Source of the DNA: Morella rubra
Taxonomy: Eukaryota; Streptophyta; Magnoliopsida; Fagales; Myricaceae
NCBI GenBank assembly: GCA_003952965.2
Contig: CM025855.1
Coordinates: 31,090,854-31,154,853 of the forward strand
Reading direction: 5' to 3'
Length of the DNA: 64,000 bases
Made by a program: the position numbers and the translations under genes. The notes beneath the pieces were generated by a model. That model saw only the letters and a list, made by a program, of their open reading frames with translations, was not told where the DNA came from and ran no database searches. This document shows positions 43,571 through 58,500 of this stretch, one piece after another. Position 1 is the stretch's first letter. Each line of letters opens with the position of its first letter.

Positions 43571-46500
43571 TCAGAAAATGTCCAAGTCCATAGAAAGAGC
43601 AAGAACTCCATCATCTTCCCACCGCACTTCCTTGGCCTTTGGATCTTTTCCAATGAATTGAAGCGGCACATCTAACGGTGGTGGGCTCTGCAAAGAAGCA
43701 AACAATATTATATAGCTTGTAACAAGTCCTCTCAAAAGACTTACATATCTCCAAGAACCAGCATTAAAGAGTTATCTATTAATCGAAACGCATGGATACT
43801 ACTACCATGCAGCGAATCAGAGGCCAATTAAGCCCTCGGAAAAAAGGATGTTCTTTGATTTCATTGGCACCAGTAGTTGATCCTAAACGGCTGGCAGGGT
43901 CTCTTTGCAATAATGCATGAATCAACTGTCTGGCTGCAAGACTTACCTGGAATATTAGGAAGTGAGGTCAGCTACGGCATAATCAGCACAGAAGCTCAAA
44001 TGCATGCTTAATATTATAACCATAATCTCCAGTGTCTTGCAGGATGACATTTTGGTGCATAAATTATGATAAGGTAAGCTATCCTTGGTGGTGCAGAATC
44101 TCGGTCCTAGAAATTACACGCATGTAATAACTGATCTTGCAGAGTCGCGCATTGAGTCTATCTTAGATGACAACAGGCCACTCCCTTTGAACATGGTTTC
44201 CATAGCTCTTTGAGAGATCTAGGCACTTCCCTGATGATTTTCTTAGTGTTATTGTAGTGCAGCTTTTGTTTTCCTTTAGGTCTTCAAGAGTGTACAGATT
44301 GTAAAGAGTAATTCTTTGTTGCGCTTTTTTGAGTGTTCCCAAGTGTTATTGTCAGTTTTTTCTTGTGATAATATTGCTTACCTCAAGTGATCAACATCAT
44401 CAAACAAGAAAACTTCCATCTGGAAAAGAAAACAAAGATTTCCCTACACATCGGCAATGTCATTTGAAAGTATAACAACTTACGGGAATGCTACTTGGAA
44501 AGGTCAGATCTTTGTGCAAGATATTGACAAATGTCTTCTGCCTATTCTTTCCCCTGAAAGGTGTCCGACCGTAGAGCATTTCATACAACAAGATACCTGA
44601 ATATTAATCATGAATCACTCTCAAGGAATTTATTACAATGCATGCAGCCAAAATTATTAGCCTTAGCACATTGTTATCAGGGTAAACAAAGCAAATGAGT
44701 TACTTTATATCTCCCTTTACAGTAACTCATTGTACTTGGAATCTTAGTCCATAAACCTTCTAAAGGAAAGCTCCAGAGTGTGACAGTGCTAAAATGCCTT
44801 GAAGTAATTACCCAAAAAAAAAAAAATGCCTTGAAGCTTTCAAACTTAAATGAGGAATATCGTCATGCATACACCTTGATATATTGTATTGAAGAAAGTG
44901 CCCTTTTATACCTTAAATCATGGGGCACAGGCCTCATGTTATGTGCATTAAATATAGGTTTATTCCTTGTGATGTTTTGTAATCAAATATTCTCAAGGTT
45001 GTGCATTAGCATGTTAATTGTTATTTTCTTTCCTAATTGCTACTAACCTTTATGTACTTCTAATCTATTTTTGAGCAACACCCCCAGTATTTTTTTGAGC
45101 AACACCCTCAGTATTCTAAACCTTATCCCTGCAGGCTTAGGCCTTCAATGCATGCGCTCAGTACAGTGCAATAATATTTAGTAACATTTTTTTTTTATCA
45201 CGATTGTACCTCCTTTAGAATCATGGAAGCAGATTCCAAAGACAATTTTCACCATGTGTCAGAACCACCATTAAGGAAAAAAAAGGCTGATGAATTGATC
45301 ATTAGAAATAGAATTGGGAAAACTTGTTATTTTTATGTCAAAATTTATCATCGAAATTAAAGCTTCAGAGGCATTATAGAAGAATCGTCAAACCAAGTGA
45401 AAAAAATAGTTGAATAGACTTCAATGAAGTACCAAGACAATAAATAACTAAGTAAATGATGATAAACTGACAAACCACATAACGGTCATATATCATGATC
45501 AACCACGTGCTTACCGAGAGCCCACCAATCAATGGCACTACTATGTCCTGCCCCCGTAATAATTTCCTGAAATCAAGTATTTGTAAGAACTTTGAGAAGA
45601 AATTCGTAGATAATATTTCATTACTGTCATTACCATTCCCATATCTGATATTATTTGTGGTCATGAAATTATTCCTGCTAAACATGCTCGGAATTATGTA
45701 AGCAGTAAACATGTACACAGGAAATTGATGACTATGCAAGTGCATGCAGCTAGCATGTTCTGAAACAAAAAGGGATTTCATAGAGACTACGGAAGACCCA
45801 TACTAGAGTTTTATCAAACAAGAAACAGCACTAGGGAGCCAATGTCTAAATGCTATTTGACTGAAAAAGGTAGGCTTCCAACTCTTCATTGTCTGAGAAT
45901 CAAAGCAAGTTTTGGATTTCTACAAATACTTTGTATACGTATTCTCAAAGATATTGGTACCCTCCTGGACAAATGGACTGACAGTTCTAGAATCTGATAG
46001 AAACTAACACCATGTTTTCAGCTGATTTGATGATTGAAGTAGTATAAGAGGCATAAGATACAATGGATATTTAGCATGATTGAAGATTCACCATACAGGA
46101 GCAATATATTCTTCGGTTCCAACAAATGAGTTTGACTGGCTAACTGGTTCTGCAACAAAGGTTGGTGGTGGTTGACTCCGGGATCTCCTCCTATTATGAG
46201 GTAGTTGACGCTTTATAATCTGCAGTACATAGTAGCACATAAGAGCAGTCAGTAGTTCCCACTTTAAGCACATAGTAATCATCAACCAGAAAGACAAACT
46301 TAAGAAGATCAGATGAGAAGACCAGATAAGAAGAGATGCAGAGAAAATTGCCACAATGTTTGGTGCAAAGAATGGATGGACTATAGAGGATATTAATTTC
46401 GTGGCTGCATATGGACGATATGTTTAGATAGAGAAGCAAAAACACTTCTTACACTAAGGTGGAAATGAATCCAAGACTTCCACCATTTCATCAAAAGAAA

Positions 46501-49500
46501 GATAAATAATTTAGTAGATATGAGTGAGAGGAGGATTTCTGGCTTCAATCATAGACCAAAGGTACAAATTAGATGTTGCATGCATGATCCTTCAACAAGA
46601 AAAGAGCAATGGATTGCCCTCCTCTGAAAGATTAACACGTAGACCAGTTACTTCTTTTTTTCCCTTAAACTCCACAGTCAACACCGAACTCAAAACTCAA
46701 AAACAACTTGGACAGCAGCCATTCTCGGATCTTCTAACCACCCTATAGACACCCACGACAATGGCAACCACATCCCAGGGTCATGGTGAATGTGGTGCCT
46801 CTCACATCCAAAGAAAAAGACTCAGGCTAGCAAAAGAAAGAAGCAAGACCGAGGACGAAGAAGAAAAGAAAGAAAAGAAAAGGAGGTGGAGGCAGCAGAA
46901 AAAATATGAACGTGGGAAAACCTAATGCTCTTATACCATGTTATATAAACTAGGATTCCAAAAGAAAGAGAAGAAAAGTTGTTAACCTTTCTCCCTCACA
47001 CATTCAATATATATAGCAATACGCGGTGGAGTATATATGGAAAATATGAATCACAATAAACCCCCCAAATTCTTTCCATAACTACACAAACTCTAATTGT
47101 CTTAACACTTCTTAACAGAAAATGTAACGTACTTGGGGTTTACATGATGTCATAAATGATAAATCAAAGTCGGTTAGCACAACATGTCCATCCTTCTGGA
47201 GCAAGATATTCTCAGGCTTCAGGTCACGATAAATTATTCCTGTAGGAAGTCATGGGAAGAAAAAAATAGTAAGTGCCACAAAGAATCTCTTCCATTGCAG
47301 ATTGATATCTTCATCCAGCCAAGTTAGCTACACTTAATATGTAGATAATTATGATACAAGTACAGCTATAACATGAGCAAAGACAATCACCACTTTAACA
47401 TGGTAGCATTACGTATGGTTCATTACAGTGACAGGATTATAGTTCCTCGGAAAATTTTATAACCAAACTCCTCCCGCACATAGAATCATTATCTTCTAAA
47501 GCCTTTTACTCCTTTCATCCTATATTGCTGATCCTGTTTAAAAACCAACTTTTTCATTTTATCAATTATCTTCCAAATAAAAAGATGCACACTTCAGGAA
47601 CTGCCATAGTTAAATTCAAGTTCTGCTTCTTTGTAGTTCAGATTTGAAACAGTTTAAATCAAGGTCTTATTACATAATTTATGTCATTTTCGATTTCCCA
47701 CTCCCTGCCTGGCATTAACTCAAGCTTATTTCATGAGCCACTGTCATGAAATGCTTCCACCCCCAGACCAACAGTGGCATCTCCACTGATACACATTGAG
47801 GCTAGTCCAGGGGCTTCCAAGACACATTCTGAAATATCTTGTTCTTTTTTCACCAGAGGTTCCACTTAAACCATCTTAAACAGCCTATCTCTGCTAGACT
47901 TACGTACCAAACCAGACAGACATGAATACAAAATAGTTAATAAACGGTTTATGATGCTAGCATGATAAAACCGTTCAAGACGTGTATTTTTTTCCGACTT
48001 TGCAACTCAGTCCAATCGTACACACAACCAAGCCCATTTCCTAAGGACACATATAGATGAAAACACGCATGTTGTCAGTGTATTTGGCCTGAAGAGGGGA
48101 ATACCATTTATTTCTTCAGCTAATAGAATATGGAAAAGAGTAACTATATTACTTTGCTTATCATGTGGGACAAGGGGACATGATATACTTATTTTATTTC
48201 AAACAGTGATTTCCAGGGTCCAAAAAGTACCTAAACAGTGGAGGTACTCCAAGCCAATGAGGACCTCTGCAGCGTAGAACCTACAGACATTGAAATAATC
48301 AGAGATATGACATATCCTAATTATGTAGTCTCAGGACGAGAATAATGTGTTTCAGTACTTCCAATGAAAATGAAGAAAAACCAATAACTCATAAGAGAAA
48401 ATAGTCAACCTGTGCTTTTACAAGGCCAGTCTAAAACTGAACAACCCAGTATGGGGAGACAGTTTGCAAGCAACTTCGAATGAAGTGAAATTACAGTATA
48501 ATCAAGAGCTTAAACAAGCTAAAATATGTTATTTTGTACTGGGAATTTCTATGAACAACTACGAGTTACTTTGGCTTTGTACTATGTAAGAAAGCACAAA
48601 CTAAGAGTACCTCGCAGATTCCTCTTTAAATATTTTCATCGGCTGCTTGTCAAGCAATGCAAACAACTCTCCACCAGGGCAGAAGTCTGTTATCAAGCAA
48701 ACGTGTGTAGAAGTCTGAGGAGAAAGAGACATCAGTATACTCAAATGCATCACAATCAGAATTGTTAACCAACAAGAAAATTTCCCATACTGATGAATGA
48801 AGTTTCTAGATCTTTACATAGAGTGCTCAGATCCTTCCACAAAGGTACTGCTATTCTTGGGTGATCCCAAGAAGACAGCAGCACACTCATATGCATCAGA
48901 AATTGGTATTTGTAACGAAGAAGACAATTTTCCATACGAGTATTAACGAAGCATGCTAGATCATAAGACTAACCAGTTTTTAGGAAAAGGAAACATCTCC
49001 CCACGGCTCGAATACACTTTCAACCTCAATATTTATTGTGAAATTCTTCCACAATCTAAGCATTCAGATCATTCTACAAGGGTAATGATATTCTTGGATG
49101 TTCCCAATACTCTATCCTGGCAATATTTTGAAATTAAAGATAGGCAATGCTTCCTGAACATTCTGGGGTACATAATGGATATCTTGCTTGCATAGTACAA
49201 TATAACCTCTTTCAATACAGAAAAGGAAAACTAGTGCGAGTATGACATAGGATGTCTAGCAGATACAATTTGACTAATGCACAATTAAGGACACTAGCAT
49301 GATTAGATCGCTTGCATTAATGTTAGTGTGATCATGAGCTTGAAATGCCATATAGTCTAACTGACTCAGTCTTGCTTTTACAGGTTGCAGAATGAAATTC
49401 TGATTTCAATTGTCTTTAAAATCATAAGATAGAAGTTCTGTATTGATTATAGGTACATGCTTGTATAAGTATTCACATGCAGATTTTAAAGTTCAATGAG

Positions 49501-52500
49501 GAAACTATAACTCCAAAAATGAGAAGACCTGAAATGAACTGTAGAGCGAGGGAAGAAAAGGATGATCAAGTAGCGAAATGATTTCCCTCTCAATGCATGC
49601 TCGGTGAACCTGTACAACAACCAAAATATTTTATGGCTCTTAAAATAAAAAAGTAACACAAATTAACTCTCCTGCAAAGATGACAATGGCCTGTATATCC
49701 AAGCATGTAATTAGTGTGTCGCTGCCATGCATGTATGCATTCAAGTAGCAAACTTCCATGTTCAAGTTGGCAGATTACTGTGTCCAATTTGAACATGGAA
49801 TGCAGATTTGACTGTGAACTGCCACTAAAATGGATCTGCAATAGAAATTCCAACTTTCAAAAAGAATCTATGTTGGAAGCCTTTGGTTTGTAATCATTAA
49901 CAGATAGTTCGAAGAAGAGCACTCTAAAAGAAGTAGGCTCATTCCTAGCAGCCAAACGTTCAAGATTTTTTATGTAAGGCTATGAGCCATAGAGACTAAA
50001 ATCCTTCACACCAAAACTAATTATGGGTCCTACAGGCTAGACAGAAGTTTAAGGCTTTAATTGACGCCAAAAAAGGAAAAAGGATTGTCAAAGAGTAGGA
50101 CAAATGTTTGAATTCAACATATGTCAAAGACAACAGTAATAGGATAGCAGGAAGAATTTGAGTTAATTTAAGGTAGCCTATATTAATTGGATAGGGAAAT
50201 TGCAACTAGATTATTTATGACATTGATCTCGAAAACAAAATAAATTAGCTATTTAGGGGTGAACAATGGGAATTGAGTCCAGGCATTATGGATGCAAAAT
50301 CTGCTGCCTCAATCCACTTAGATACATCTGCCCTTGTACTATGTAGTACGAGTTACATGGAGATTTCAATTATTACCCATCATCACATTTAGCTTTTGAA
50401 GGGTATCTTTACTAGTTAAACAATCTATATTCAGACCTTGTTGCGGTTCAGCATTACTGACTTTTCCATTGCCTTCATAGCATACAGTTCACCTGTACCT
50501 TGCAGTTCCACCAAATGAACACTGCAACAAATACCACAGTAATTCAATGAAAAAGCAGAGCAAAAGGATCGAATTTTACATTAATGCTTTGGATTTTAAA
50601 AGAAGATAAATTAGTTGAACCTGGAGACATGTGGCAATTTTACACACTGGTTTCAAAAACACGGGTGAATCACGAAGTGCTTAACAAGGGAGTAATAAAT
50701 AAAGCTTCCTTCAAGCTAGAACAGCACAGTAGAAACCACACTTGAAAATTCATTAAAAAGATACCAACCAAGGGATACAGATATGTGACATTGTCATTCA
50801 CTTTGAGCATGAAGGCTAAGGGCATTACATTTTGCAAACTTTTAGTCTCGTACCCAATTTTTGTTTCCCTTTACTTCAGAGTTCCAACTAATTTTTTTAA
50901 CTGAAAATTGGTTACCAGTGGTATATCTTCCCTATCAGGGGTCCACAAATGAATCCTCTTCTTCCATCTCAAACAGACTGACACTTACATTAAAACATGG
51001 ATCCTGAAACCTTTGCGAGATTGATGGCATCCAAAATTCCTTTTCATTGATCCTTTCTCGGATCATTTACCTCATGTTGATCACACCAATTTATCCTACA
51101 ACATTTAGGTCTCCGATAAAAACAGTGCTATTTCACTCCATTTGACATTGTTCATGTTTAAACCATCTTACAGAATACATGATAATTTTATAATTAGTCA
51201 GTCCTGCACGCATTTCCCTACCCTTGCAGTCCTCTTCCATACCTTAAGGCAAGCAGAATGTGAGATCTGCATCCAAATATCAATAAGTATGTTTTATAAT
51301 TTTCGTGTTTAATGGATATAGGGTCCCCACTAGATGGTGTCCTCATTAGACAGTTTGTGAATGGTATCATGAGAATAAGAGTGGTAGTGCAGCATGTTTT
51401 GGTTAATGAGAGTATGAGACTGAATGGTAGATGCAGCATGACAACATTGTAGGGAGTCCTTGGAATGTGTCTTCAAAAGTATATTGTAAACAGTACACAG
51501 GGCAGATGCATCAAAGAACAGGATTACCAGACTAAGAAGATCTAAAGTAACCATAAGGAGGGAAAAAGGGAGGAGGATAAAGGTGACACATGATGTACGA
51601 CACACCCTAAGGTTAGATAATTAAACGATTTGCTGTCCATCATCTAAATTATTCTTACGGAAAGGAAAATGGGAGGGAGACCCTCCTTGCTTTCGCAAAA
51701 GCATGATATGCACGGCAAAAAGCAGAATGAATGGCAAATATCATGGACAGTAATAGGAAAATTTCTGGATGCAAAATTCTGACAGACAAAAGTTAGCCAG
51801 GCAATAATTGGAAGTAATATATAGGAATGTCACAACAACTTTTCTGAAAAACAGACGATCTATTTTGATCCCATCCGGAAAAAGGCACTGTACCTGCCAG
51901 TATCTCCACAACCCAATGGTCTTATGGGCTGAAAATGATGTAGCCCAATTTTTTCACCACGTGCAGTGATCTAAGAAGCACAAAGGGATAGAAATGAGAA
52001 ATAATGATCTAAGAAGCAAGGTTCCAAAACATAAATGGTAGGATGACAGATGAGACAAGATTTGGCGTACGCTCTTATGTGATAAGATGTAATTGCTTAT
52101 GCTAAAATTTTAAGCTGTTAAGTGTAAATTCCAACCAATATGTTCAACTCGATAGACAATGAAGTTGGGATGTCCTAGGAAACAGAACTCCAGATAGCAA
52201 ACATCTATAGCATCATAAGCTCAAATCTAAATGCATTTTTGAAGCATGAAAAAAATGAATGCGCCTTTTCTGCTTTAGGGCCAAAATTCCTTTGAACAGT
52301 ACCTTTGGAGCATTCAAGACATGAGCGCTACTTGAAAAGGAGGTTAACATCAAAGGAGCAACGACAGCGGTATTCAAACCATTATATCAAAAAAGTTTGA
52401 GCATCTAGGAATTACCGGAAACGAGATACAACTAGGAAACTACGTTAGATGTCAAATGCATCACTAAAGTAGATGCCTGAACAAATACATTGTATTGTAA

Positions 52501-55500
52501 TGGCCTGATTATGTGTTCATATGATGTTTAACTCACAATAAATAAGCAGTTCATGCAAAGCCAACATGTTTGATGGACTCCTGTTAATAGTTCTTAAGCC
52601 CATTATCCAGAGTTGGTGCTACCAAGGAGGGTCCTCCGAGGGCAGATTTGGATACAGTCCAAAGGTTCAGCAGTTTCGGATGAAATCTCACAAAAGAACC
52701 TGTACACTTGTTGTTGGCACCATCAAATGGAAGAAAACTATATATGCAGGAAAACATCGATAATGGTGGATAGTAATGAAAAGCACATAATTAGCATTAT
52801 CGTCCAATCCTTAAGTTCTCACCCAACAACTCGAAGTTCCATATCCAACACAAGTCGGATACAGAAACACACTTGAATCGTATAAGAACAAGATACACTG
52901 CAATTTTGACTTTTACAGATTGGTACCTTTTGTATTGCCAGCCAAGAAGGACTACCCTTTTTGTGAGGCCTTGGAAAGACAGGCTGAGAATGAATTGCCC
53001 ACAGATCTTCTGGTCTCTGAAAAGTTGTAGCATATAAAAGTTGTATCAGCTATGAACCAACATAATTGCTGAAAGAGAACCGGGTCATATCATCAACAAC
53101 CATATAACCTGTAGCAACACCTAAAAAGTAAATTTACGAATTGATGTAATACAATAACATGCACTCCCCGTACTTACAAACAGGTGTGCTAATCCTAAAC
53201 TACTCTATTTTATTCAAGAATTTGTGTTAAACAAATCTTCATGGCATAAGATGTTTCGAAGTTTCTAAATCAGTCACTGCTTCATACGTAATACGTCTGT
53301 GTGTGGGTATGTGTGGTTGTAACGTTAAAATCATAAATGGCGAGATGTGCATCTATTGAAATTGGGATGTTATCTCCATGTTTAGTAAATCAAGATCATT
53401 CATTATATTTAGTTAGAACATTTAATAGCCCTATTCTGACAATATTTATAAATTCAGATGACTCGCAAAAATCCTTTTTGAACTTCAGAGGTATCAAGTT
53501 GTAAGGATCAATGACCATGCAACTACATTAATGTATACTTCTGATAGTAAAGCACGTCACAATCTTTAAAACAACAACAGATGCGTCATTGATTCTCAGT
53601 CCAAACATAAAACAAAAAGAGTACCTTACCAAGTTGGCATCAGGAAGTTCTCTGACTGCTTCGTCAACATTTTCTGCAGTGGCTTTGACCTGATAGAAGA
53701 GAACCAAACAGGGAAATGTCAGAAAAACAGTGGAAAAGAAGAAAAGAGACCATTCACATCCAAATGTAGCCTACCAAATGAAGAAGAGGTGTACTTCACA
53801 TTGATTGAGTTTCTGAAAGTGTGATCTGGTTGATAATAATATACTAACCCCAAGTGACAATTGCATGAGTACTATTTTTAGTACTCATGCTGGCAGTGGC
53901 AATCTCCAAAGTGCTGCTTTTACATATTTATTCTCTCATAAGTTATGTTTTTCATTCTACTAACCTAGAAACACAGCATTTAGTGGCACAAAGTCTGATC
54001 TGGTTGATTACATGAACAATGGATATCTAACGGTAAATGAGAGCTCATTTAAATGTTATGCAGTATTGTTATTGCCCTGCAAGATCTTCTTTTGATGTCA
54101 AACATAGATTTGATGCTTGAAAATTTGAAATATTTCTGCTTGTTCAAAAGCAACTTACATAAAAATCTTGAACATGCTGTATAGTGAAAGGGTGTAATTT
54201 CCATTCCTGTTTAAAACAAGGTAACTCCTAGGACTCTCACTTATAAGTTGTATGAGAAGATGCTACAAACCTGAGCTTGCAATTATCCAAAAGCAGTAAA
54301 TAAAGAATGAAGCATCAACATCATGGTCAAAGTAGCATGGTAACAATAAATTCGCATATAGCAAGTGAATCTCGAGAATACATGCAACTCAGCTCGACTC
54401 AACTCATCTAAGCTTTTATTGTAACCAATTACCAGGAGATCTCTGAATCCTTTATCACTAATGGGTTCTGCCTGTTATCTTTTTTTCGCCAGTCTATTCT
54501 ACGTAATACTCTGTCAACTTCTCTCATGTTAGACCCTTATTCACCGCTTCTACTCATATTATACATGGCTCACACAGCACTTTTCACTCCTTTAACATGA
54601 ATTGGTGTGGTCATTGGTTTTCATTGCCAAAAGGTTATACCATTGTAGATATTAGATAACTGTCCATGATCTCTCCCCCAATAGGTGCCACAACCACTTC
54701 CTAAGGGAAAGCTTTCATTCTATTTTTTTTTTCCCCTACCTTTCTTGGTATGTCCATCATCCATCTTGTAGTTCTTATTTAGCTTACCCCACAATAGACC
54801 AGACATTATTGACAATTAAACATGGCTGCTCTAAAAGCAATCCTACACACATGACGGAAGCTAATAAGAAGAAAACTAACAAAAAACAAAATACACACCA
54901 ACTTGGTACTCTGTTGCTCTGTCGTTTCTGATAGACGGTTACGCAGGGGTTCCACGTGATCACTTCCATCTAGTTGGACACCAATGAAGTATTGAAGCTC
55001 ACCCTATGAAAGTTACATGGGCCTCAAGTGAAAAACTGGAAAGGGAATTACCATCCCAATTCCATGGATATTGAGTTCAAGATTTAACGAAACAATTCTA
55101 GAAAAAACTAATAATCTGATAGCCACCTTTTGGTCACGCATAGGTTGCAAGTGAAATAAATTCCAGAATTTCTTTCCTGAAATTCACGACATCATAACAA
55201 TTTAGGAAAGTGACAACAAAAGAAATTCTTGTGAATTATGAATCTTCTTTGATTGATGGATAACAACAATAAAGTGCAAAGCAACGGAAATGATATCAAT
55301 GCTGTAAGACACTTCCAACAAAATATCAAAGCTTTCCTAGTTTTCAAGCAACATGAAATGGTCAAATAATTAAAACATTTATCGAAAGTATTTTCTTACC
55401 ACTCTTCGTATAATTGATCAACTGAACTGTGATTTCCCTCTGTTCTCTAATGGCATCTCTTATTTTTGAGACAGTTGCATAATCTGTTTCAGGTCCTTGA

Positions 55501-58500
55501 AGAAATCTATAAAATGGATGAGGCAAATGAGAGTGGAACATGCATTACTTATCTAAGGCTTTTCAAACAAGTGGAAAGAAACAAAAATATTATAGCAGTG
55601 ACACTTGTAATAAGATCTATAACTCCAGTTTCAGCAAAGTACTATGGCATATCTTAAATAAATATACAATGGAACTTCAAGTTATGGTCCCAAGCTTTTG
55701 GGTGCCAATTCAGTGAGGAACGAATATAGTAGAGGCACAAATTGCAGAGAAATATCTGCCTTGGGAATTCTAAAAACAGTCTTCATTGGATGAGAAAACT
55801 ACCTAACGGTCCTGGACCCAATAAAGTTTCATTATTATCCATGTCAAAGATTTAAAACAAAAGGTTGGGGAATCATAAGCTCTGAGCAAATATATCAATA
55901 CTCTTTAACCAAATATAAAGCATTGGAAGATCAGCAAACTGATTCACTCTAATCGAATGTAACTTATACTGTAAGCATTATCTTGCAACAGGAGTAAGAA
56001 ACCTTTGGAGTACAATGTCACATGCAGAAACAGAGAAAATCACATGCAATGAAGTGTCCAAAGGAAAAGGGAATTGTGATGTGTGCAAGAAAAATCACTC
56101 CAAGAAATGATGAATGTATATCATAGTTGACTTTAGTCTTGCTGTTTTGTGTATGTTCTGTATTGACCCGGGTTGTAGCTTTCTAATTTCTTGCTCTGGT
56201 AGGTGGCTCTCCTTTCCACCTGGTTTGTAAAGGTCTAAGACCTGTGTTAGGGGTCCTCCCCGTGTTTTTTTGTTCATATCTATACTAGAAATCACTTGCT
56301 TACCAAAAAAAAGAAAAATCACTCCAACTTGAAGGCCCCTAAAATGGCAACACAGTCAAACTACTCACTAAGCAACACATAAAACATAGAATTGGCATAC
56401 CTACAGTTTCTTCCCAAAATTTCTTCACGTGTATATTCTGTCAATTCCAGAAAGCTATCAGATGCAAATATCTGCACATAAAGGATTAAGATGAGTTACA
56501 TGATGTAAGCCCTAACATGTCTCTATGGATACTACATAGAACTAGAGCCATGACACATTACGTACTCAAGAGTGTATCTTGTATATTGATACTATCTAAG
56601 ATAGAACAAACATAGATGTCACTCTGGTCTCGATAAAAAGGTTATTTTCTAATCATCTCTCTACTTGTTAATGAAAACAAATGATAACTTTTTGTGTTCT
56701 ATAGTACTATATGAGCATGCAGAGTCCAAAGCCAACATGCACTAAAGTGTGATGACAACAATTTCAAGAATTGAGCGGCAGTGTTCAGCAAGAAACTTCA
56801 AAAAGCATCTTCACATGTATGAAATACCCATTTGCATACTTCATAAAAATGCACTAAATGATTTGAGCAGGCTAAAAAGACTAAAACAACAAAAAAGAGA
56901 GAAATGAATTTATGCACTTCACTTAAGTGCGTCGGAGGATAAATTGTCCAAATTCTGATTTTGAAGTATTTATCTGATATTTTTCCATCATGGAATTAAC
57001 AAGCGATTGACTTTCATCTTACAATCGGGTTATCAGGAAGTCTAGGATCAGTGATCACAAAGTTCTTTTCTATGCGTTCCAATGTGGTTGCTAGATCGAT
57101 TCCTTGGCGTATATCCCTTTCTCTTTCAGCCCGGTCCCAACTGTCAGAGCGTCCTATGTCTTTAGTCATCAAAACCTCTGGTTCCACACTTGATTTCTCT
57201 TCCTGCATACCTGTAGAGCTCAGAGATCTTCCTCTAAACCTGCAGAGAAATTGATACATAAAATAAGAACTTGAAACTTCTAAAAGGAGTCGTAGATCCT
57301 GCTGGGACATCCATAGCCATTATTGAACCAGAAATATGAGTAAGAAACACCAAATGCACATACTGCCAAAATCCTTTCCATTTTACCCTTAGCATAAGCC
57401 TTACTGTAACCAAGCAAAAGTGAATCACCGAAACTCACCCCATTAAGGAAGTGCGTCCTGATTTTCTAGATTTCTTCTCTGCTTCCTGACAGAAACTTGA
57501 TTGAGAGACCCTGGAACCCAATTCAGGAGTTTGTCTGCATGGTGTGCCTGTATTCTGACTTTCAGCAGATTTTGGTAGAATATAATCAAGGTTGAAATTC
57601 TCCTGCTCATCATGCTTGTTGGTAATCTCATGACTCATAGTTTGAATGTGCGATTGCGGATGTTTCACAGTTTGGACAACCTCTGTCATGGAGCCTAAAG
57701 CCTTCTCCTTCTGACGAGCTGACACAGAAGGAAGTGGGACGATTAAGTGAAGTCATAGTCATGTCCAGTGACAATGTGACTCACATGCTTACCATCATAA
57801 CGGATCAATGACTTGGGCAACCCGTTTGGTCGTAATGCCTTCTCATTAACACCTTCAGTGTATTTGCTGACTTCCACCTGCATTCTGCAGGAAGGACATC
57901 ACAAAGATTTCAGATTAAGACAAGATAAGATCATCCCTCACAGAAACAGGAAAGCATTTAATGGAACCCTATGATATAAAATGACCAAATTTGGAAGAGT
58001 CATAATGATAGTTAAAATACAAATATCGATAGATGAAGTTTCGGAGCCTTATTGAGCCCAAAGTTTCTAATCTCTATTGAAGCTCAGTCTGCTGGGATTC
58101 ATAGGCTTGAGATTTCTTGACCATAGATTTGATGTCTCGTTTTTTTTCCTCTCTCTTTCTAGGCGAAAGCATATTTCAACCCCCATATTTTGATGATTGG
58201 GTCAATGTGTAACACTATCATCAAAAGAATATCAAAGTTTGCTTAAGTGGCTCCTCGTGCAAATACAAAAATGCCAAGGCCTGAGATGAGACCCAAGACA
58301 AGGCACTACAACATGCTTGCAAAGAAGACTACCTCCGAATTTGCAAAAAAATAACGAAGGTAGGCAAGAAATAAACATTTACCCAATAAATTTGATAACT
58401 TTCCCACGGTCATCTTTGATCGGGGTGACTGTAAGAAGATTCCAAAAAGGGGTACCATCCTTCTTGTAGTTCAAGAGCCTGCCACAGTAGCTATTCCCAT

